A stretch of 64,000 nt of DNA from Phoebastria nigripes (lineage: Eukaryota; Chordata; Aves; Procellariiformes; Diomedeidae). Position 1 is the first letter of the stretch. Every line of letters begins with the position of its first letter. This document shows, piece by piece, positions 36,346 to 47,200 of this stretch. The stretch is from positions 190,644-254,643 of the forward strand of contig JAYKAV010003436.1 in NCBI GenBank assembly GCA_035582835.1, read 5' to 3'. Below the pieces are notes generated by a model. That model had not been told where the DNA came from. It saw nothing but the letters and a program-made list of their open reading frames with translations, and did no database searches. The position numbers and the translations under genes are program-made.

Positions 36346-39205
36346 CACGACGGTTCTCTTGCCTTGTGCCCTTCTCACTCCTTTCTCAAGGCCCGACACG
36401 AGCAAAATCTAAAAATACCTCGCCGTCTCTTTTTAGACACGCAACTCGAAGGCCAAGATGCTCTTAGGTGACAAAACAGCAAAGAAGTTTTAAAGATATC
36501 CCCTCCTCACTTAGCTAAGCACAAAAACGGTTTTCAGCAAGAGTGATGCAAGAACCTATAGGTTATTTTCAGGAAAAGAGGTGGTCCAGAAAGCACCAGT
36601 TTTCTTTTGAAAGCCCATTTACCTGCAAGCGGCTGGGAATCTGGCACACTTGAAAACACATGCGAGAGTCCAGTAAACTGAATTGTGTTTAGTGCATGAA
36701 CCACACAATTAAATTTGTCGTCAGATGTATCACAGTGAAAGGATACATCTTTGGCCTGTATTTAGAGCACTGAATTGCATCTTTTAAGCGTGATACTTGC
36801 CAGTCCGGAAAGATTTTTGTTGTTAGAAATAAAGACAAGCCTAATGCTTATTTGAGCATAAAGAGAGCCGAACGTACATTGCACCAGTATCAAGCTTTCA
36901 ACCGGCCCTGCAGGTCACACTGCAGACACCACCACCAGGAACACAAACGGCTGGACTCTGAGCAGCATCTTTGCGGGGCATGAAGGTTAGAGCTGTGGAA
37001 ATGTTTGGTTGAACAGTCTGTGTTGGCACAAACTTTGTATTATTCTGATGCATAAAGTACATGGCTTGTTTGAGACAAGGAACTTTGCTGATGACTCATT
37101 AGCATCATCACTGCTGAGCCTCTGAGTTTGAGGAATAACTACATTCATCTCTTTACAATAAAAGTTTTCTCTTGACCACAGTTATCCTGGCAAGTCAGTT
37201 TGCCCAAGAGCTCCCAGCAGTAATTCTGTCAGTAACCCAACAGACTCGCTTCCTCCACACAACCACCAAGTGCCAGCTGAGTTTCACAGCAGCGTCAGTG
37301 ATGTGGATGCCAACTCAGCTCTGACCTTTCCACCCTCGGTGCAGTAAGAGTGACAATATTCTTCAGCTATTTTAAAGCTTTTAAAAAGTGGCTGTGTTAA
37401 GTATAGACAAGATTCCCTAAGTTTACAAAAAGCTTTCTCTCTAGTTCAAAGACTAAACACAAACTTTTTTCCCCCAACCTTGAAGTTCTGTTCACAAGCA
37501 ATTCCTCCAATCACTTTTTTCAAGAACAGCGACTAAGGTCAGGATCTTATCACCAGGACTGCCTGCAGTTGTAACTGAACATACTTCTCAAAAAGCAATC
37601 TTCTTTCAAAAGTTCATGCAATGCCCCAACCATTTTTTTTCTCCTTGTCTTATTTAAATATATCCCCTCCCTTCACTGGTTTTGTGTCTTAAACCCACTT
37701 TAGAAGAAAAAAAAAGTATGTTGATTTCTTTACACTGTTGGCTAGGTTCTCAGACTTTATATTCTCCTTTGTTAAAAAGAGAGCTAACCGCTCCTTTGTT
37801 CTTCTCTGAGGCCTGCCATATGCCAGAGCGAGCCAGAGGACCCCTTCTTCAGAGGGGTCTCATCTTTGAGGAAACTAAGTAATACCTTCCCCAACTGCAC
37901 ATCTTAATCCTTTCCACCTTCCTTGCCTCTCAGCTTTAAGAACCTGACACCACCTCTAGTTCACCAGCTGCAAAAGCCATACCCAAGGAGTTAAGGGGAG
38001 AAAAAAAAAGCCTGGTCTGTAGACCTTTAAAAATTAGATCCAGTTTTACTGCTATTTAGAGATTACCAGATAATATTCATTCATCAGTAGAAGTGTGAAG
38101 AAAAAACTCAGTCTGGTTAGTGTTTTAGCTGTTACTAGGAACCAGTTTAACACAGGTTTAGGTTTTGCAGAAGGTATTTACAGGAGCTTTCCCCAAACCT
38201 CTGTCCCTTTAATCTAAGGGTCAAAAATCATCAAGGCTGTAATTACAGGGACACAGGAGAACAGCTCATCACAGAGCCAAACCTCATTCCGCACAGGAAG
38301 AGTTCCCAGGGGAACACCCAGTTACCTCCACAGCAGGACAGACAGTTTGTTCATTAAACTATTAGTGAATTACAGTTCACTCTCAACAGTTTATTTTTGC
38401 TAGATTCTGCCACCTGACATGTTGAAACATTCAAATGAAAGTCTCATTACATTTACAGCTTCTTCAGACTCATTCTGTTTAAATCTACTTCAAGAAAGCA
38501 AGTTCCTATCCAATTTGGACAAAATTATTTGTAATGGTATGACAACATTAGAACTCATGTAGTGCCTCCTTACTTCATGTTACTCAATTAAGACGATTAA
38601 GACTTCTTGCCCTCCCTTTCCTCTAATAGCAAGCAACAGGACCAAGACAAAAGGGCCAAGAACCTCAAATGACAAAACTATAGACATTTGTCCAAAACTC
38701 TGATGCTATCACCTAGTTTGACAGTCCCACTTCACAGCTTAGCTAGAGTATAATTCTGTATGCCATTTTACAGCCTAACCAAAGAGATTTTTATCAAACA
38801 AAGAAGGGGGGGGGAATCTTCTTTCACCTCTTCTTCAAGAAAAGACAGCAGATTTCTGTGCTTCCTTTCTCTCGCACTCACAGCTGTTAGCTCTAGGCTA
38901 CCTCCTCTCCTAATCAAGTCTCAGATCTGGATCAAGATGCTATTTTATTAGAACAAATTTTTAGTGAAGTCCAGTTGCATTTCAGTACCTCAAACTTTAG
39001 AAATTAAGCTAAAAAAATTAATCTCTGCTTACCTGGACATATCAGTCATCCAATTACTTCAGTCTTATTTTATTTAGTGTTTTGAGAATCGGAACACAAA
39101 ACCCAATTCTCCGGCTTTGGAGACTTTGCTAGTAAAGCTACCCAGGTACACATGGACTGTATCACCCTACATTTGAGCAGACACAATCATCACTTGCTAG
39201 TTAAG

Positions 39206-39233
39206 TTATTGCCTTGCTATGTCAAGGCAATAA
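39206..39233. repeat. Perfect 11-bp inverted repeat with 6-nt loop
   Basis: TTATTGCCTTG, loop CTATGT, then CAAGGCAATAA. The arms are exact reverse complements. The hairpin is too short for a typical pre-miRNA and it is not flanked by longer pairing that I can see. Confidence 0.6.
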
Positions 39234-40566
39234 AAACCAAAAAGAGTAAGCCTGCATTATTTGTTACTTGGTCTAGACCATTATTCCTGCACAATAAAAT
39301 TTTACCATTGCATTAAGACAAGCTCTGGGTTTATTCTGCATGTTCTGTCAGGTGCTTATCTCAAACACTTCCCCACCTTATTCACACGCCTTCCCTTTCA
39401 TTTGTGAAATACAGACTTCCCCTACCATATCTACACTGCATGACTTCAAAGCCTCTAACACCCTGATAGCACTATCACAAATGCAGTAAGACAGCTACTC
39501 ATTTCCAGATTCATTAAAATAATGGACAAAGAAACAACACTTGCATTGAAGTAAGTTATGAAATTCTTACTAGTATTCAGAGTAAACATAACATTGCTGT
39601 TAACAGCACTAAGAACTGTACAAATCCAGACATAAGTTATTAAACTTAATGCTTAATTATGCTAAAGAGCTTCCCCCTTCCAGGATGCATGTGCCCATAT
39701 GAATATACACACAAATTCCCAATTATATACAGTCTGATTTTACTGTAAGTCAGTCAGACAAGGTTCTGCTAAAGCCAGGACAGATATTAAGGGATCTGGT
39801 TTTAACTCGCTTGTGAGAAACTTCAGTAAAGATCAGAGTAGAAAAGCTTTCTAAGCCAGCAAATGAAAGGTAGTTAGAAATACCGCAAAAGTAAAAAGTT
39901 AATGTTATAACACTGCTAGCACAGATTAATGCTCACTAGATTGAGGTCTGGCACCTGGATCCACTAGTCCTAAGTAGAACATTCAATTGAACTAAGAAGG
40001 TAAGAAGGTCTGGCTATAAAAATAAAAAGATGCCACAGTTGTCAGGTAATGTTAAAGTCACACTTTGATTTCTTGTATTCTCCTCGGTGAGTTTCACATT
40101 TAAGGCTCGAGGTAAGCAAACCACAGAAAGACAAAGAGAAATGAATAGAAATGTAACTATTTGACTTTCATCTCCCTGCCAGAAAATAGTGCCACAAGCA
40201 GTAGTAGTTAAAACAAACTGGGAAGGGTTCATCAAGAAACTAGTTATTTGCCAATTATTAAGCTAACCATTTATATGAATAGGCTGTTTTAGAGAGTACT
40301 GGGGGTTCCAATAATACAGCACTGGAGATGGTAATTAAACAACAATTTGGAAACACTCTACCAGCACAATTTAGCAGTAGCCATTGAAATATGTTAGTTT
40401 TCATTAGAAACAAATTTTAAGTACTCATGAACAGAGGAAAAAAACCACAAGCTTCCAGGTTGGTGGTTTTTTTTCCTTTTGCTGGAAGATTTCTAAGGCT
40501 TTGAGAGTTGAGAAGCCTCATCATACAGACAGCAGAAGCAGATGAGCTACCACTACTGTTGAGAAT

Positions 40567-41049
40567 TGTTAGGACTTAGTACTAGAAGCTAAAGTAGTTG
40601 AAGCCTTAGGCCGCAAGAGCTGACCAAGAGTAAACTTTTTCATAAAACTAATGTTGCAAATACAAAACTAGCTGAAACCGGCAGATGCAAGCAGAATGAA
40701 GAAGAAAAGGACCAAGGAAACAATTCCAAGGGAATGAGGTAACTTCAGAAGAAGGCCAGCCCAGCAACCAAGAAAACCAGTAAGAAATCAAGAGACCACC
40801 AACCAGAATTAAGCGATTGGACTCGGGGATCAGGTAATGGGTGGAATGTTCCAGGAAATCCATCTGTAAGGGTATAATTGGGGTGCGCAATCTGCAGTAG
40901 GAATCCCTCTTCAGAGGCACCCAGCTCAAGCTACTCTGCATGTCAGCTAAATAAACTACTTATTTACCCAGCAGACCAGTGACTTATCTTCTTCGAGCAG
41001 GAACCTACAGCCGAGCCCTGTTGAGGTGGCATCCACACAATTCCTAACA
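40567..41049 (+). mobile_element. Endogenous retrovirus LTR (solo or provirus remnant)
   Basis: A 483-bp unit that starts TGTTAGGA and ends TCCTAACA, giving exact 8-bp terminal inverted repeats with the TG...CA ends of retroviral LTRs. Internally, a TATA-like TATAA (40873-40877) is followed 77 bp later by AATAAA (40950-40955), the correct order and spacing for U3, R and U5 in plus orientation. No gag, pol or env sequence is adjacent, so it is either a solo LTR or a heavily deleted provirus. No clear target-site duplication is visible (GAGAAT before, TGGATT after). The TGG immediately after the right end could instead be the start of a primer-binding site. Family not assigned. Confidence 0.75.
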
Positions 41050-43045
41050 TGGATTAGGTGGTGGCTACATAATTCCTGCAACAGCTACCATATGTACAAC
41101 CTTCTTTCACAAAGAATTTTTTAGCTCATCAGCTCAGACTTACTTTGTTGTTCTGTTCATCTGCAAGTCATTTCTCTTTAGCAGGAACACCTGGAGAAGA
41201 GGAAAACAGAGTCAGTATCTTGGTTTATCTTGTTAAAAAGAAAGTGCATTCAAATATTCTATCATTCCTTTTTTCCTCAACTTCGGCTAGAGAAAAAGGA
41301 CAAAGTAAAACTGAAGCTATATAATTCATACAGTATATTGTTATTTAAAAGTAGTAGTAATCAAAAAAAAGTAATAGTAATGATAGCACAAGCCTATTCA
41401 TTTATCAAAAAAAAAAAGCAGCATTAAGTCCAAGTAAAGTCTAAATCAAGTTCCTTTTAGATTACTTAAATCAAACTCTCAATACACATCTCTACAAACA
41501 CAGATAGCTGAAACAGAGCACTAGAACCTGCAAAAGGAGATTTTAAACAAAACAAGCAATTTTGGTTTTACTCCATCTTGTAGAAGCATCTCTCTCTAAA
41601 CACAATCAAATAAAACCATTCTTAAAAGCAAGAACTACCTTTTCTTTATTGCTAGACTACAAAGACAAGCATTACATTACCATTTCCACTACAGGGAGAA
41701 AAAGAATATTTCTGAACACAAACAATGGTACCTTCAATGATTTAAGCATCAAATCCCTCCATAATTTCCCCAGTTTGGTACACTAATTAATAAAACACAA
41801 CTTCTTAGAGAAACAGAAAGAAAACCTTAAGCCAGCACCTCAGAACTAAAGTGACACAAGCATTGTCTCCCCCCCCGAGACTGCCCCTTTTATGTGCACC
41901 TATGCTGACTAGATGCAGCTGTGCTGCCTGCTTAAGTTCAGAGGGATCACCTGCTGTCACTTTAGCAGAGAAGCTGGAATGAGATAGCACAGCTGAGAAC
42001 ACTGACCCTCAGGGCTTTCTTTTGGCCTTACTGGCTGATCACAGGCTGCTGCTGCTTACGCCAGAGCAGCGCATAGATAAAGCAAATGACAATCTAGTGA
42101 TAATTTAAGTTTGCTGCACACAGAGCGAAATAGAGAAATGAACAAGAGAAATCAGAATTCTCTGACAGAGTCGGAAATATGTCATACTAGCAGCATAGTG
42201 TTTTTCACTTAAAGACCACCAGGGGATTTGTAAACTGATTTATAGCACTGAAAATTGTTACTAACCCTGTTTTAAAAATGTGCTGCAAGACTATCATCTA
42301 GTCTACACTTAAAAAGTTTATCAACATAGCTGTGACCTCACACCCACCTAAGTTATACAGAGCTTACATCAGCTGGAAAGCACATTTTTCAATCCACTTT
42401 ATACAGCTTTTAAAAACAGACTAAGATATGATTACAAAAGCAAGTTAATGCCAGTAAATTAATAGCAGGTTTTTAGTCCAGAATTTTTGCAAATATTGCA
42501 CTTCCCTGACACTATTATCTCTTACTGGTCCCACTTCATTGGGAAAAAAAACCCATGAACATAACCTATTTAAGATCCCATTTTCTTTGCTAAAGCAACC
42601 AAGCATTTAACCAGTAAACAACATGGTTGCCAATGATTCAGCAGAGCAAGTGAAAAATTACTCTGATTACTACCTTTGTGGCAATACTAATGAGGGCAAA
42701 TATTACAGGGCCAAATGTCTTCTTCATAATGGGCTGACTTAAGTGTTAGATTAGGACTGCAATTAAAAAAAAAAAAAAAGGGACAAATTTTGAGGACGTA
42801 ACACCCCTTTGAGTCTGCAACAGAAAATCAGAGAAAGTGCTTTCCGGTCTTCACAAGCATTATGCGTTTGTTGAGTAAAAATAACTTCCTTTCCTTACAG
42901 CCTTGGCTCATATGCCCACGGGGTACAAGCAAAACCACCATTGCGTACTTGCAGCCTCACGTTCCCCTGGACGCCACCGGATAGGCCAGCACCCAGTCTG
43001 GCTCCCAGCAGCCCACCAACCCTGCCCTGCCGGGTCTGTACACCA

Positions 43046-43256
43046 TGACATCACCAGGTGCTGCTCATGACATCACTGACCTGGCACGGCAGCCCTGCTG
43101 CAGCCTGCATCTGTGAGGAGGCCCAGCCGCCTCGTGTGACCGCACCCGCCCAGGTGCCACCGCCACCACACCGTAGCGTAGCGCCTGGTATTACATCAGC
43201 AGGCCAACCCCGCACCACGACGTGCTGTGACATCACCTGCTAACGCTCTGACATCA
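43046..43256 (+). promoter_or_regulatory. Cluster of TGACATCA octamers (CRE/ATF-like) upstream of ATRIP
   Basis: TGACATCA occurs exactly at 43046-43053, 43068-43075, 43228-43235 and 43249-43256, with a one-base variant TTACATCA at 43191-43198. It is one base from the palindromic CRE TGACGTCA; the difference is the G-to-A expected from deamination of the CpG. The copies form two pairs of similar spacing (22 and 21 bp between starts), with similar flanks (CACCAGG, CACCTGC, GCAGC). This could be an ATF/CREB- or AP-1-type array or a degenerate minisatellite. It lies 0.4-0.6 kb upstream of the ATRIP start codon. Confidence 0.5.
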
Positions 43257-44240
43257 GCAGCCTTTCCCTCCCGCTGCTGACAGGACGGCCCTTCCCGCCG
43301 CCCTCCACCGCCCCGCTCGCGCCGGCCCGCGCGCCGCCCGGCCAATCAGCGAGGCGCTTGCAGCGCGGCTCGCCGCGGCCAATCGCGGGGACGCTTACAG
43401 CCAGCTGCTGCGCGAGGGCGCTGGGTTTGACTCTCGGGGGCCGCGGTAGGCCCGGCGGCTGTCCCATTGGTCTGCCGGCAGCCCTGCCCGCCGGTGATTG
43501 GTGGGCGGCGCGGCGCGCGCGGGGTAGCGCGTGTGGGGGCGTGGCCGGGCCGGGGCCGGCGGCGCGTGGGCCCGGTCGGGGTCCGCCCGCGGGGCCGTCG
43601 GCGGTCGCGGGGCCCGGTGCGTCCCCCCAGCCCAGCGGGGAGGCCGCCAGCGCCCCCCGCCATGGCGGCGCCGCCCCCGCTCGGGCCGCGGAAGCGGAGC
43701 GGCCCGGCGCTGTGCGGGGCGGGCTGGGCCGGGGCCGTCCCTCCGGCCGCGGCGGGCGGCGGCGGCGGGGCCCTGGAGAACGGCTTCCCGCCCCACAAGC
43801 GCCCCAAGAGCTCGGGGGCGGCTGGGCCCGAGGAGGGGCCGGGAGACCCCTTCGGGGACAACGACGACTTCACGGCGGACGACCTGGAGGAGATCGACAT
43901 CCTGGCTTCGCAGGCGCTGTCGCAGGAGGCTGCCGGCGGCGCCGCGCCCCGCCCGGGCCCCCCGAAACACGCGTGGGGCGCCTTCGGAGCGAGCAGCGCC
44001 GGGCGGCAGGCGGCGGCGGGGCCGGCCCGGGGCGGCGCCCCCGCTGCGGGGGGGAAGCCGAAAGGTCGGTGTGCCTGTGCGGCGGCCGGGGCTCCGCAGG
44101 GCTCGGCGGCGTGAGGCGGGTAACGGCGGCGGTTCTCCGCCACGGTGCGAGGTGTGGGTGTGCGTCTGCCTGGACAGTCGGGGCTCGGGTCAAAGGCGGA
44201 GGGGTTGTGGCTGTCACCCGGGTTCCTGAGGCCGCCCTGC
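43255..44240 (+). promoter_or_regulatory. ATRIP: CpG island promoter of ATRIP
   Basis: About 1 kb of strongly GC- and CpG-rich DNA, from roughly 400 bp upstream of the ATRIP ATG through exon 1 into intron 1. It has no TATA box. It contains four CCAAT boxes and Sp1-type GGGCGG motifs. Long frames on both strands across it are compositional artefacts, except the ATRIP exon 1 frame itself. Confidence 0.8.
43342..43501 (+). promoter_or_regulatory. Array of four CCAAT boxes (NF-Y type)
   Basis: CCAAT at 43342-43346 (CCAATCAG) and 43379-43383 (CCAATCGC), and the inverted form ATTGG at 43466-43470 and 43497-43501. The two pairs are spaced 37 and 31 bp, close to three DNA turns, and the last abuts a GGGCGG box. 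Multiple NF-Y sites at such spacing are typical of TATA-less promoters of cell-cycle and DNA-damage genes, which suits ATRIP. The start codon follows 160 bp after the last box. Confidence 0.6.
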
Positions 44241-47200
44241 ACTATTAAACTCTTGGGGGGAATGTTTGTTATCCCTTTAGGAATTGCTTCCGGTTATCCC
44301 GACGGGCCATCGGAACCTCGCGGTGGTACGCCAGGCGTTTAGGAGCTAGTTAAGATTCGAAGAACTAACGTCCAGGCAGTCACGTAGCATTAAACTAACA
44401 GTACTGGGCACCTGTCCTCTGGTGATGTGTGCGGTAACGCTTGCCTGTAACGTTGATGCTGCCTATGTTAAACGTGTTAAATAAAACAAACGGGTTTCAT
44501 AAGCTTCTAACATGCTTTAAGTATCGTTTATAGCATCGTGCATGGTGGCTACCAGATGGGTTTTTTTTCCCTAACCGTTAACTTTCACTAGTAAATGCAT
44601 AATATGTCTCATATTAACAGTTGGTTTTCAGATTTACTTTGAAAAAGCGAACAGGATACAGGGTTCTGTTCATAATTAAGTACAGAGGGCTTAAATCCTG
44701 TCAGTATGTTTTAGCAATGCTAACGTTTGTAATCTCTCCAGGTAGAAAAGTTTTCAGTTAACCCTTACTTGTGCGGGGTGCGTTAACTAAAATTATCTTG
44801 NAGGAAATGCTTGCATTTACTGGCGGTCATCGTACTGTTTTAAGATACTAGAAATGTTTGGGGGGAGGGTTTTCTTCTCTGTTTTAAGGACTGATGCACA
44901 AGCTCTGAAAAAGTTACTGTGGTGATTAGATGCGTGCAATTTCCCTGGTTGTAGTGACAGTATAAATATTAAGATATTCAGACGTATGTAATGGCAAATA
45001 ACAAAATCTTGATGTTAAGTCATCNGTGATGTACATACGTCATCCGTGCTTCAGAACAGATCTTGGCTTTTTTCTGCAACAGGAAGCAGTACAGAAGATA
45101 GTCTGATGAGAGACGCATTCCAGTTTGAAGTACTGCAAGGACAGCATGAAGAAATTAAACAGAAGGTTAGCAATATCTTCCCCTCCCCTCTAAATATCAC
45201 ATTTTTTGATAGGGCTAACTGAAAGGTGGGATAAGTTCGGTTCCAAGTATTTCATTCTAATCAAGTTGATTAGTAATCTTTGAAATCCATGGATCTATTA
45301 AAAGCGTCATACTAGAAACAGCTCTAGTAATATTAAGAGTGGAGCAATATTTTCTTTCTTGCTCATTTCAGATTAGCAAATGCTAATTTGTCAGTTTTAC
45401 TTGTTTCCCATCAAATCGATTCTCCTTTGTCCTGTCAGCTAGTCAGCAAGAGTTCTTTTGTGCAACGTAAAGATAGTAAAGTGACGTTCAAGTTGTGTTA
45501 TGTTACTTTTACCTTCTGATGATCCCTTATGGAAAGATACTATGGGGAAGAAATAGATGTGGAAAAGTAAGAAGGTACACATGCCCGTACCAAGTCCATC
45601 CTTTTTTGGCAGACAGCTTAGGAAGAATATAAGACCTGAGCAAGTTTATGATGATACTTTACCAGAATAGTCTTTTAGCCTCTGGTAAAATTTCATGTAG
45701 GTACTTCCTGATCCAGAAATATTACACGTGTATTTAATATTCTATAGTGTATTTTTTTAAATGCTTGTGTATTTGGTTTTGGAGACCTTTTAGTGTGAAA
45801 GAGGTCCGCAGCTTAACAACAGATTGTCTCAGGAAATTTCTTCTTTGATTTTATTTTGAACTTTGCACCTTGTGATTTTCAGTGGATGGGTCTCAGCTGT
45901 TATGAGAGGCAGTAAACAAGGAATAACTTGTGCACAGCACTCACACCTCGATAGACCTGTGTTTCCTCACAGTTGTGCTTTCTCCCAGATGGGAGGGTCC
46001 TACTCTATTTACCTTTCTCTCNTCACCCTTACCTCTGTTCTCTGAGTCTTTCCCAGCTCCATTATATCCTTCTTTACTGGGGAAGCTCCTACCTGTACAC
46101 TACGTTCAACATGGGGGTAAACCATAATTTTACATAGTGGTATAGAGGTGTCATCTTCTGCTTTTTTCTCCATGCCTTTCTGAGTAACTCATTTATTATC
46201 TCTCCAACGTCTTGTCTCCGAGTTGTGGTGGCTGTTCAGAAGGTGTTAGAGACTATATATGTCGTGAAGATACTGTCTGGGGGTGGTAGCTTGTCTTAGG
46301 ACACCGTGCTTGTTGGCTGCCATGCTAGATGAAATATTATAATTAAATTATCATTGTTATCATCCAGACAATGAATAAATTATTGATGTGTGTGACTAGA
46401 ATACTTTCCAAAAAAAGAACATAATCACAGAGAAGGGGAAAGAGAAGAATGGTCTCTGACAGATACCAGGACGGTATATGAAGACGTGCCTTTGCTGTCA
46501 TTTTATAATTCTGTTAGAGAAAACAGTAGCTGAGCCTGATTTAATCAGAAAAAGATTAGAAGCAACATTGCAGAATTTCTGAACTGGGTTACAGGAGCAT
46601 TTTTCTCCTTAGAAAGTATAAATGTACTTAATTTTCAACCACATAATGATATAAATACATACTTTTGGTTATATACATCCTTTAATGGAAGTCATCTGTT
46701 TGCAGCTGAAAGAAATGCAGGATGAAATTCTTACTAAAAATGGAGAAATTAAAATTTTGCGTGACTCAATGCAGCAGATGGAGTATGCTATGGAGGAACA
46801 GAAAAGATCATACATGCTATTGGAACAGCAAAAATCTCAGACCTTAAGTGAAAAAGAGAAAGAGTTCTCCAAAAAGGTTTGTAAATATGTCAATTACCTG
46901 CACATCACACGCATAAGCTAATTTTATGACTTAATGGTATGACAGACCATCAAGTCAAAGCAAGAACATTTGTGTGAAATTTCCAAACGATGTATGCTTT
47001 TATTTTCTTATCTAGAAGAAAGCATTTGTAAGAACTTGCTGAGGGTTTTCTTCTGCCAAAATAAAAGAGTGAAATTCAAGTGGTAGAGGTTTTTGTTTAC
47101 TTTTTGCTTTTTTTAAAGCAATCCCAAGAACATTAGAATTGGAATGTATTTTAAAATGGAAAAAAGCGACAGAATATGCTTTATGACTCTGATCAGATTG

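Larger units (their letters stand above)
36350..43030. other. Intergenic region between the divergent BTG-like and ATRIP genes
   Basis: About 6.7 kb of AT-rich sequence with no recognisable exon. It holds one endogenous-retrovirus LTR and one 11-bp hairpin, both listed separately. The open frames seen are short and lack family signatures. Confidence 0.65.

Noticed and set aside
35574..36467. 297-codon plus-strand frame antisense to the BTG-like gene
   Set aside because: Shadow of the BTG coding strand and CpG island; Ala/Arg/Pro-rich with no family signature.
43346..44242. Long frames (up to 298 codons) on both strands at the ATRIP island
   Set aside because: All except the 43662 ATG frame are GC-driven shadows; only that frame carries the conserved acidic ATRIP motif and splices correctly.
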